Assembly (NCBI RefSeq): GCF_000280055.1
Contig: NZ_ALAB01000019.1
Span: 1 to 43,112, forward strand
Origin: Alishewanella aestuarii B11
Lineage (GTDB): Bacteria; Pseudomonadota; Gammaproteobacteria; Enterobacterales; Alteromonadaceae
Length of the DNA: 43,112 nt
Direction: 5' to 3'
Under the pieces are notes generated by a model. The model made no database searches and was not told the DNA's origin. It worked only from the letters and a program-made list of their open reading frames with translations. The position numbers and the translations under genes are program-made. Positions 35,738 to 43,075 of the stretch are shown here, piece by piece (position 1 is the first letter of the stretch; each line of letters opens with the position of its first letter).

Positions 35738-36427
35738 ATGAAGAACGCTGTTTATGCGCTATGTACGGCGGTAATTTGTAGCCTTGGTTTGGCCGGCTGC
35801 TCGGGTACTTACCAGGCTTACCGTGATACCCTAAGCTATGCTTTTAAACCACCGGCTGATATCGAACTTTCTAATGAACAGGTAACTGCCTCACCGGTAG
35901 ATTTACTCTATTTTCGTTATGGCGAGCAGCGCCAGGTGGTGTTGGCCCTGGCCTTTATGGAGCATAATCAGCAAAAGTGGATTTCTGCTGATAACGCTGT
36001 TGTGGTAATGCAATATGGTCGGATAGTCCGTACCGCTGGCTTGCCGCATAATTTGCTTTTTGTAACCGCCAGTACCGAAGATCCTTTAACCCGCGGCGTA
36101 ACTTCCTTAGCTGGCAGTAGCTGGCAAAGTCTTACTGACTGGCAACAGGATGAATATGGCTATTTGGTACAAAGCCAGTTTAGCCAACCAAAGCCAGAAA
36201 CACTGGTAATACTTGATCATAGCTTTAACGTATTAAAAGTAACTGAAACTTTAAGCTATAAAACCCGGCCGCAATTTTGGCGCTTTGATCAGCAGTGGCA
36301 AAACGAATACTGGTTTGAGCAATCCTCTGGCCAATTATTGAAATCTCGTCAGCAATATGCGCCTTTTCAGCCGCTTACCGAAATGGTTTTTGTCAGTCGG
36401 GCCGCTCGTTTAGCTAAGGCAGGATAA
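35738..36427 (+). CDS. gfcB: GfcB/YjbF-family outer-membrane lipoprotein
   Basis: 229 residues with a type II signal peptide: MKNAVYALCTAVICSLGLAGC, lipobox LAGC with Cys21. The rest is a soluble beta-rich domain (RYGEQRQVVLALAF; YVQ/LVQSQF; aromatic-rich WRFDQQWQNEYWFEQ). YjbF/GfcB lipoproteins occur only with GfcC and GfcD and are needed for group 4 capsule secretion or YjbEFGH exopolysaccharide. Order B-C-D is conserved here. Confidence 0.85.
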   Translation: MKNAVYALCTAVICSLGLAGCSGTYQAYRDTLSYAFKPPADIELSNEQVTASPVDLLYFRYGEQRQVVLALAFMEHNQQKWISADNAVVVMQYGRIVRTAGLPHNLLFVTASTEDPLTRGVTSLAGSSWQSLTDWQQDEYGYLVQSQFSQPKPETLVILDHSFNVLKVTETLSYKTRPQFWRFDQQWQNEYWFEQSSGQLLKSRQQYAPFQPLTEMVFVSRAARLAKAG

Positions 36428-36430
36428 CCT

Positions 36431-37162
36431 ATGCGTTTACTAAAAAAACTCACTTTACTAGCCGCTGTGCTGCTAACCTTGCCAGTGTCAGCACAGGTGG
36501 TAGTACACAGCGCTGGCCAGTCGATAACCTTTGAGCAACCCGTGCGGCTAGATGCTGTACTAGCGCCACTAGTGCGCTCTGCTGATATTTATTGGCCTGC
36601 CGCCGCCTTGTATGACACTAACGTCCCTGAAGCAGAACAACTGCGCAGCGAAACCTTAACCCTGCTGCAGGAACTGCAACAAAGTGCTAAACCAGAGGTG
36701 CAGCAGGTATTACTGCAGTTAGCAAGCCGCATCGCTGATTGGCGTTTAGCTAGACGCTTACCTTTTGTCATTGATTATGATTTGGCACGTATTAATCTTG
36801 CAGCCAACCCGCTATTGCCGGCTGGTGACTATATTTTACAGCTCCCCCGTCGGCCTGATACGGTAGTGCTAATAGGCGCTATTCGCGGTGGCATTATCTC
36901 TCATGCGCATACGCCGGCGACTGCGGTCAATGATTACTTGCAGCGTGCTAAGTTACAGTCCGCAGATACCAACCTCGTTCAGCTATTACAGGCCGATGGC
37001 CGACTGGTTCAGGTACCGCTATCCGGCGCTTCCACGATATATCAGGAAGCACAACCCGGAGCAGCTTTATTTGTACCTTTTCGCAGTTCGTTGTTTAGCC
37101 GTGATTATCAGCGCCTAAACCAACTCTTGGTTGAACTTATGCAGTATAGGGTTGCAGTATGA
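36431..37162 (+). CDS. gfcC: GfcC/YjbG-family periplasmic capsule protein
   Basis: 243 residues with a signal peptide (MRLLKKLTLLAAVLLTLPVSAQ). Features typical of GfcC: RLDAVLAPL near the start, IYWPAAALYDT, long helical central part, LPAGDYILQLPRRPDTVVLIGAI, and a C-terminal FVPFRSSLFSRDYQRLNQLLVEL segment that corresponds to the conserved helix. E. coli GfcC is a periplasmic protein with SLBB-like domains resembling part of Wza. Starts 3 bases after gfcB and overlaps gfcD as ATGA. Confidence 0.85.
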   Translation: MRLLKKLTLLAAVLLTLPVSAQVVVHSAGQSITFEQPVRLDAVLAPLVRSADIYWPAAALYDTNVPEAEQLRSETLTLLQELQQSAKPEVQQVLLQLASRIADWRLARRLPFVIDYDLARINLAANPLLPAGDYILQLPRRPDTVVLIGAIRGGIISHAHTPATAVNDYLQRAKLQSADTNLVQLLQADGRLVQVPLSGASTIYQEAQPGAALFVPFRSSLFSRDYQRLNQLLVELMQYRVAV

Positions 37163-39270
37163 ATCGGATAACTATTAAACACCTGCTACCATTTGCGCTA
37201 TCGCCGCTTCTGCTAGCCATGTCCGCAATGGTTAATGCCGAACAACGCTGGCAGTTACCACCGGCAGGGGTATCACAAGGTGCTCATGGTGGCGTAGGTT
37301 TAATTCAGGTACCAACAGCTCGCATGGCGTCGGAAGGGAATTTAGCGATTAACTACTCGGATAATGAAGAGTATCGTTTTTGGTCCGTAAGCACACAGTT
37401 GTTCCCGTGGTTAGAGGCTACAGTACGTTATACAGATGTTCGTACGCAGTTATATAGTGATGATCCAGGTTTTAGCGGTAATCAAACCTATAAAGATAAA
37501 GGTATTGATGCCAAAGTTCGCTTGTGGCGTGAGTCACAATGGTTACCTGAGTTCGCAGTAGGTTTTCGTGATTTGGGCGGTACAGGCCTTTTTGAAAGCG
37601 AATTCGCAGTTTTAAGTAAAAAATTTGGCGATTTTGATTTACATCTGGGGATGGGCTGGGGATATCTTGGTAACACCGCAAATATTACAAACCCATTTTG
37701 TAGTTTGGCTGAAAGTTTCTGTTTACGAGCTGCAGATGTTGGGCGTGGTGGCACCGTCAAGTACGATAATTTCTTTAAAGGCTCAGCCTCGGTTTACGGT
37801 GGTATTGAATACCAAACGCCCTGGCAACCGCTACGTTTAAAGCTCGAATATGAAGGCAATAACTACGTCAATGACTTTGCTGGCGCTCTGGCGCAAGATA
37901 GCCGTTGGAACTTGGGTGCGGTATACCATTGGCGTGATTTTGATTTTAGCCTGAACTATCAGCGCGGTAATACCTTGGGTTTTGGTGTTTCCTATGCGCT
38001 TAATTTGCATAATGCCGCTGGCTATAAAGTAAAACCGCCACTACGTGATGTTCCTGCTGAGCCAAAGGTGGCACAGTTTGACCAGGTACAGCGAGAGCAA
38101 TTGATTTATGACTTGCTTTATCAGGCGGGCTTTTTAGTTAAGAGTTCAGCTCTGGCAGATGGGGTATTAACCGTTTATGGTAATCAGATAGCCTATCGCG
38201 ATCACGAAGAAGCGTTAGAACGGATTGGGCGTATTTTAGCGGCCGAGTTACCTGCGGATATCACAACCTATAAGATTGTAAATCTGAACGGCAATATTCC
38301 AATGCTGGAGTCGGTGATTGATGCAAGTGAGTTTAAGGCGGTGGCCCGTAACGAACGTTTAGGTGCACCTTTTACCTCAACCTATGTGCGGCAGGATGTC
38401 TCGGCGCAAAGTCTGGCTGATTTTAAACCGCTGGTAACCAAAGGTTTTTACACTAATATGGAGCTATTCTGGATCCAAACCTTTGGTAGCCCGGAAGAGT
38501 TTTATATGTATCAGGGCGGTGTTATCCTTGGCGCGGGCTATAGTTTTAACCCTAACTGGGCGCTGCATGCCTCCAGCAAAGTAACCTTATTAGAAAACTT
38601 TGATAAGTTTAACTTTACTGTAGATGCTTTTGACACTGAGCTACCACGGGTGCGGACCTTTATTCGTGAATATGTTACCCGTAGTAAAATTACCCTGGAT
38701 ACACTGTACGGCAATTGGCAGGAGCGGTTAGCACCAAATCTTTATGGTCAGCTTTATGCTGGCTATCTGGAAGCCATGTACGGCGGGGTAGGTGGCGAGG
38801 TGATGTATCGCCCGGTAGACAGTAATTGGGCTGTTGGTTTTGATCTGAACTATGTGCGGCAACGTTCTTATGAAAACGATTTTAGCTTTTTCGATTACAA
38901 GGTACTTACTGGCCACGCCAATATTTATTGGAAACCGGATTTTCTGCCTGATACCCAGCTAACATTCAACGTTGGGCGTTTTCTGGCAAAAGATTTGGGC
39001 GTTAACGTCGACTTCGCCAAGCGTTTTAACAGCGGCATAGTGATGGGGGCTTACGCGGCCATTACCGATGTATCGTCAGAGCAATATGGTGAGGGGAGTT
39101 TCACGAAAGGGTTCTATATTTCGATCCCATTCGATTTGTTCTCTATCACGCCGGCGACGGGCCGTGGCAAGTTGCCATGGATCCCAATCTCCCGCGATGG
39201 TGGGCAAATGCTGAACCGGCCGAGCATGCTCTACAACATGACCGAGCAACGCTCCCCCTTCTTCGACTAA
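37159..39270 (+). CDS. gfcD: GfcD/YjbH-family outer-membrane protein
   Basis: 703 residues with a signal peptide ending near VNAEQRW. The N-terminal GGVGLIQVPTARMASEGNLAINYSD is the YjbH family opening and many amphipathic strands follow to an aromatic C-terminal (RSPFFD). YjbH/GfcD proteins are large outer-membrane barrels that act with GfcBC in polysaccharide secretion. The TAA stop at 39268-39270 directly abuts a copy of the DnaA-box repeat. Last gene of the surface-polysaccharide locus. Confidence 0.87.
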   Translation: MNRITIKHLLPFALSPLLLAMSAMVNAEQRWQLPPAGVSQGAHGGVGLIQVPTARMASEGNLAINYSDNEEYRFWSVSTQLFPWLEATVRYTDVRTQLYSDDPGFSGNQTYKDKGIDAKVRLWRESQWLPEFAVGFRDLGGTGLFESEFAVLSKKFGDFDLHLGMGWGYLGNTANITNPFCSLAESFCLRAADVGRGGTVKYDNFFKGSASVYGGIEYQTPWQPLRLKLEYEGNNYVNDFAGALAQDSRWNLGAVYHWRDFDFSLNYQRGNTLGFGVSYALNLHNAAGYKVKPPLRDVPAEPKVAQFDQVQREQLIYDLLYQAGFLVKSSALADGVLTVYGNQIAYRDHEEALERIGRILAAELPADITTYKIVNLNGNIPMLESVIDASEFKAVARNERLGAPFTSTYVRQDVSAQSLADFKPLVTKGFYTNMELFWIQTFGSPEEFYMYQGGVILGAGYSFNPNWALHASSKVTLLENFDKFNFTVDAFDTELPRVRTFIREYVTRSKITLDTLYGNWQERLAPNLYGQLYAGYLEAMYGGVGGEVMYRPVDSNWAVGFDLNYVRQRSYENDFSFFDYKVLTGHANIYWKPDFLPDTQLTFNVGRFLAKDLGVNVDFAKRFNSGIVMGAYAAITDVSSEQYGEGSFTKGFYISIPFDLFSITPATGRGKLPWIPISRDGGQMLNRPSMLYNMTEQRSPFFD

Positions 39271-39299
39271 TTATCCACAGCACTCCGGTACCGGTCTGA
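39271..39299 (+). repeat. DnaA-box/CCGGTACCGG repeat, arm B (tandem with C)
   Basis: TTATCCACA, GCACT, CCGGTACCGG and TCTGA begin at the base after the gfcD stop codon. Arm C repeats the same sequence 34 bp downstream in direct orientation. Confidence 0.92.
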
Positions 39300-39304
39300 C
39301 CTGT

Positions 39305-39333
39305 TTATCCACAGCACTCCGGTACCGGTCTTA
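39305..39333 (+). repeat. DnaA-box/CCGGTACCGG repeat, arm C
   Basis: The second unit of the 34-bp tandem: identical to arm B through CCGGTACCGGTCT, then diverging (TACC). It sits 39 bp upstream of the next ORF. Confidence 0.92.
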
Positions 39334-39371
39334 CCAGTTAGCGGGTAGGATTGAGGTTTTAAGGTATAGCG

Positions 39372-39677
39372 ATGATTTATTTCAACAGTCAAAGTATCCC
39401 GGAATTACAAGGACTTAACTTTTCGCAGCGGATGCAGATTATTCGTACGGCAGCAGATCGTTTGCCAGCACCGACCAAAATTACCCTGAATATTATTAAG
39501 CTGATTATTTTATCAGTGCTGTTTATTATGATTGCCCGCGCCGATGGCTGGGCAATAGCAGGCTATATACTGCTATTGGTGGTGCTCTATCCGCTGATCA
39601 CCAGACCTATCACCTTCTATCTTTGCCGTAAGCAGTTTGCGACTATTCGCCGCCAGCAGTTTCCAGAGCAAAACTAA
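39372..39677 (+). CDS. Small inner-membrane protein of unknown function
   Basis: 101 residues with a soluble N-terminus (MIYFNSQSIPELQGLNFSQRMQIIRTAAD) and two membrane segments, about 42-56 (IIKLIILSVLFIMIA) and 63-80 (AIAGYILLLVVLYPLI), with a basic C-terminal tail. I do not recognise a function; it may belong to a small gammaproteobacterial family of unknown role. AGGTAT is only a weak ribosome site. It is flanked by DnaA-box repeats on both sides (arms C and D) and has no evident tie to polysaccharide synthesis. Confidence 0.7.
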   Translation: MIYFNSQSIPELQGLNFSQRMQIIRTAADRLPAPTKITLNIIKLIILSVLFIMIARADGWAIAGYILLLVVLYPLITRPITFYLCRKQFATIRRQQFPEQN

Positions 39678-39678
39678 G

Positions 39679-39702
39679 TTATCCACAGCACTCCGGTACC
39701 GA
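39679..39702 (+). repeat. DnaA-box/CCGGTACCGG repeat, arm D (left half of interrupted palindrome)
   Basis: TTATCCACA begins one base after the TAA of the small membrane protein. The arm ends CCGGTACCG and is followed by GATCAGAG and the IS end at 39709. With arm E across the IS it reconstitutes a roughly 60-bp inverted repeat. Confidence 0.92.
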
Positions 39703-39708
39703 TCAGAG

Positions 39709-41060
39709 CCTGATAGATCCCCACGATTTTAAGCCTCCCACCGAACAGCATACTCCAAAGTATGCTGTCGGAGTCGCTCGAAGACATCAATGCCTTCCAT
39801 CAATTCATCTATGACATCAAAGCATCTGGCTAGTAATCGTCGCCCCAAAGACAGACAGCTCATGACAAAAGTGTCCCTAACGGTATTCGCCTGGAAGTAG
39901 CGGGCAAAGCCGGCAACCCGACCAAGCAGCCCAATCAAATAGAGATACAGACCCGCAAGGGTCGAAATCATTACCATTATCGCTAAACGAGTCATTTTCT
40001 TTGTATTATGCATGCTCATACCTAAGCCAAACCGCACCGACTTCATATCTCGGAAGCTTTCCTCTATCTGCATTCGGGCTTGATAACGCTTCACAATGCC
40101 ATTGGCTTGGCCTTGGTGAGTGACAGCTAATGACGTCGCTAAAAGCCAGGGCTCTTTCCAGCTCTTTGCTGCCAGTTCATTCCTATTACTTTGGTTTCGC
40201 TCACCTTTTCTGTTGTAAACTCGTCGTCCTTTGGCTTTGTCTTTAAACAGCACAAAATTGGTGATTAATGGGTTTTCTTTGGCTAACTCGACATGATTGA
40301 ACCATTGCGCCCGTTTAGTGGCTCTGGGATACAGCGAGGTACAGCGCTGCCACGGCAGCGGAGTAAGGCGATAATTTGTTTGGTTTCTCACCCGGCCAAC
40401 ATAATCCCATCCGATATCCAGTACTTGCCTAAACCAAGGGCCACGAAATCCGGCGTCTGTAACGATAACCGGGCTTGCAGCTTGCCGGTAGTATTGCGTG
40501 AAGGCGCCTTAGAAATTGCTGATGAGTTTGGGGTTTATCTTTAGTCGCCAGGGAATGCACTTCCTCATAAAGGGTTATCGAGCGCCCCTCACATGCCAAT
40601 GCGGCGCGCAGCAGGAAGAACTGCTGACCGGGCTCTAAGTCTGACCAGTCGACCAAAATCACTGGCTGTGCTTGATAACCTGCAAAATATCGGGCCAGTT
40701 GCTGATAAATGTGCGGTAACTCATAAAAAAGTTGCGTATTGGAGAGCAGGCGATCAGCACTTTTTATTCGATGCTTTTCATAGGCTTGCGTGTCAAGGTT
40801 CCGCCCAAGCGAAGTGACTGTGAGTTGCTGCTGGGTCGAGGCACTTAAGACTATATTTTGTAGCGCCTTGCGCCGGGCACTATGCATAGAAGGTGTGACA
40901 GCGTGAATGAAATTGGTTAGGATGTGCTGAACATTCATGGCGATTCCTGATTGTTTTTTTTGGCGAAAGATCTGATCATCGAGCGCCATGAATGTTCCCT
41001 TCCTATACCAATTTATTTAATCCTTTGTTTTATCATCCTATTTCGTGGGGATACCTCAGG
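39709..41060 (-). mobile_element. Complete IS4-type insertion sequence, copy 2 (1352 bp)
   Basis: Terminal inverted repeats match at 15 of 18 positions (CCTGATAGATCCCCACGA at 39709 onward; CCTGAGGTATCCCCACGA on the minus strand from 41060). Both ends are flanked by the 8-bp direct repeat GATCAGAG (39701-39708 and 41061-41068), the mark of transposition. The single transposase gene is on the minus strand and is frameshifted. Same orientation as copy 1 and identical to it over the 656 bases that can be compared. The insertion lies in the loop between repeat arms D and E. Confidence 0.94.
39729..40989 (-). pseudogene. IS4-family transposase interrupted by a frameshift
   Basis: Two open frames together encode one DDE transposase of about 410 residues. 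The first (40989-40429) ends CKPGYRYRRRISWPLV; the second, out of frame, runs to TAA at 39729-39731 and contains VGRVRNQT (Met at 40391) and the YREK-like block RYQARMQIEESFRDMK with the catalytic Glu. Removing one base from the CCC run at about 40471-40473 restores CKPVIVTDAGFRGPWF with the missing Asp. The extra base is in both IS copies. It is either inactive or expressed by a +1 shift at CCC-G. Relatives include IS10-type elements. Confidence 0.88.
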
Positions 41061-41073
41061 GATCAGAGCTCTT

Positions 41074-41098
41074 ACCGGTACCGGAGACGTGTGGATAA
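41074..41098 (-). repeat. DnaA-box/CCGGTACCGG repeat, arm E (diverged spacer)
   Basis: Read on the minus strand: TTATCCACA (41098-41090), spacer CGTCT instead of GCACT, then CCGGTACCGG. TTATCCACA ends 1 base from the prpE TGA at 41100-41102. It is the right half of the palindrome split by IS copy 2. Confidence 0.88.
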
Positions 41099-41099
41099 A

Positions 41100-42983
41100 T
41101 CAGGCGAGGCCGTGCTGTTTCATCAACGCTTCGAGTTCAGGTAGGCTGGCCGGATCGTCAATGGTGGAAGGGATCTGATAGGCCTGGCCTTCGCCGATCT
41201 GGCGCAGCAGTTTACGCAGGATTTTGCCGGAGCGGGTTTTCGGTAGCCGCGGCACGACTAAAGCGCGTTTAAAGCAAGCGACAGCGCCAATTTCCTGTCT
41301 TACCAATGCGACTAACTCATCCTGCACAGTCTTGGCATCGGTGTTGACGCCGTTTTTCAGTAGCACAAAGCCAACAGGTTGCTGACCTTTAAGTTCATCC
41401 GGTAAGCCTATAACGCAACACTCGGCAACCGCTGGGTGCGAAGCGATGATTTCTTCCATTTCACCGGTAGAAAGCCGGTGCCCGGCAACATTGATCACAT
41501 CGTCAGTGCGACCCATCACAAACAGATAGCCATCCTCATCCAGGTATCCGCCATCGCCTGTCGCATAATAGCCTGGAAATTGGCTCAAATAACCCGCCAC
41601 ATAGCGATCCGGATTACCCCACACTGTACTTAAACAGCCGGGCGGTAAGGGAAGCTTAATCGCAATATTGCCCTGTTGGTTGGCAGCGACCGGTTGTCCT
41701 TCGTCATTGAGGATTTGTACGTTATAGCCCGGTACCGGACGGGTTGCCGAGCCAGCTTTGGCAGGTAGTAATTCAACGCCTGCCAGATTAGCACAAATCG
41801 CCCAGCCGGTTTCAGTTTGCCACCAGTGATCAATAACCGGCTTACCTGAGACTTCGCAAGCCCAGTGATAGGTTGGGGGATCCAGCCGCTCGCCGGCCAT
41901 AAAGATGGTTTCCAGTTTACTCAAATCATGCTGCTTCATCAGCTCTGCATTGGGATCTTCTTTGCGGATGGCCCGAAATGCCGTAGGCGCCGCAAAAATC
42001 GCCTTAACACCATACTCGGCACAAACTCGCCAGAAAGCGCCGGCATCAGGTGTAAAAACCGGTTTACCTTCATAGAGGATGGTCGTGCAGCCTGCTAATA
42101 GCGGGGCATAGACGATATAAGAATGGCCAACAACCCAACCGACATCGGATGCAGCCCAGAACACTTCGCCAGGTTTAATATTGTAGATAGCGTGCATGCT
42201 ATAGTGCAGAGCAACGGCATGACCACCGTTATCACGCACCACGCCTTTGGGTTTGCCGGTGGTACCAGAGGTATACAGAATATATAACGGATCAGTGCTT
42301 TTTACCGGAGTGGGAGCTGCCGGGCTGGCAGTGGTCATTTCGGCTTGCCAATCGAGATCCCGGCCGGCAACTAAATTGGCGACTTGCTGCGGCCGTTGAA
42401 AAATAATACAGCGATCGGGCTGGTGGCTGGCTTTCTCCAGAGCGCTGTCGAGCAGTGGCTTGTAGCTAATCACACGGTTAATTTCGATACCACAGGAGGC
42501 GCTTACCACTACCTTAGGTTTGGCATCATCAATCCGCACTGCCAGTTCATGCGGTGCAAAGCCGCCGAATACCACCGAATGAATGGCACCGAGGCGCGCT
42601 GTCGCTAGCATTGCAATTGCAGCCTGCGGGATCATCGGCATATAAATGACCACCCGATCTCCCTTGGTTACGCCCTGAGCTTGTAATACTCCAGCAAAAA
42701 GCGCGACCTCATCCCGCAATTCGCGGTAACTGTAACGACGTTTACTGCCGGTAACCGGAGAGTCGTAAAACATGGCAGTTTGTTCGCCGCGGCCTTGCTC
42801 CACATGGTAGTCGAGTGCCAGGTAGCTGGTATTTAGCTCGCCATCGGCAAACCACTGATATTGCCCTTGCTGTTCGGTGAGTACCTGAGTTGGTTGCTTA
42901 AACCAGGCCAGCTTACTGGCTTTGTCGCCCCAGAATTTAACAGCATTGTCGACGGATCCTTGGTATTCGGTATGGTAAGACAT
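41100..42983 (-). CDS. prpE: Propionate--CoA ligase (PrpE-type acyl-CoA synthetase)
   Basis: A 627-residue adenylate-forming enzyme: N-terminal ACAS_N-like region, YTSGTTGKPKGVV (P-loop), WWQTETGWAICANL, ATGDGGYLDEDGYLFVMGRTDDVINVAGHRLSTGEME and the C-terminal PKTRSGKILRK with the conserved, potentially acetylated Lys587. VVSASCGIEINR and the about 630-residue length favour propionyl-CoA synthetase (PrpE/ACSS3 group) over acetyl-CoA synthetase (about 650). It activates propionate with ATP and CoA. Convergent with the polysaccharide locus and not part of it. AGGGG precedes the ATG. Substrate choice between propionate and acetate is moderately sure. Confidence 0.88.
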   Translation of the reverse strand: MSYHTEYQGSVDNAVKFWGDKASKLAWFKQPTQVLTEQQGQYQWFADGELNTSYLALDYHVEQGRGEQTAMFYDSPVTGSKRRYSYRELRDEVALFAGVLQAQGVTKGDRVVIYMPMIPQAAIAMLATARLGAIHSVVFGGFAPHELAVRIDDAKPKVVVSASCGIEINRVISYKPLLDSALEKASHQPDRCIIFQRPQQVANLVAGRDLDWQAEMTTASPAAPTPVKSTDPLYILYTSGTTGKPKGVVRDNGGHAVALHYSMHAIYNIKPGEVFWAASDVGWVVGHSYIVYAPLLAGCTTILYEGKPVFTPDAGAFWRVCAEYGVKAIFAAPTAFRAIRKEDPNAELMKQHDLSKLETIFMAGERLDPPTYHWACEVSGKPVIDHWWQTETGWAICANLAGVELLPAKAGSATRPVPGYNVQILNDEGQPVAANQQGNIAIKLPLPPGCLSTVWGNPDRYVAGYLSQFPGYYATGDGGYLDEDGYLFVMGRTDDVINVAGHRLSTGEMEEIIASHPAVAECCVIGLPDELKGQQPVGFVLLKNGVNTDAKTVQDELVALVRQEIGAVACFKRALVVPRLPKTRSGKILRKLLRQIGEGQAYQIPSTIDDPASLPELEALMKQHGLA

Positions 42984-43075
42984 GATTTTGCCCCTGTTGG
43001 TGGTCTTTATGTCGACACTTTACAAAATTTTACGCTGAATAAAACTTAGACTATTGGCTATAACCCCGCCAATTT

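Noticed and set aside
1..41060. Calling the whole region a composite transposon
   Set aside because: The transposase is frameshifted, the left end of copy 1 is unseen, the outer ends have unlike flanks, and wzi, rfaH and gfc look resident; recombination between copies is a safer statement.
41729..41738. CCGGTACCGG inside prpE
   Set aside because: It is in coding sequence, in conserved protein context, and has no TTATCCACA beside it.
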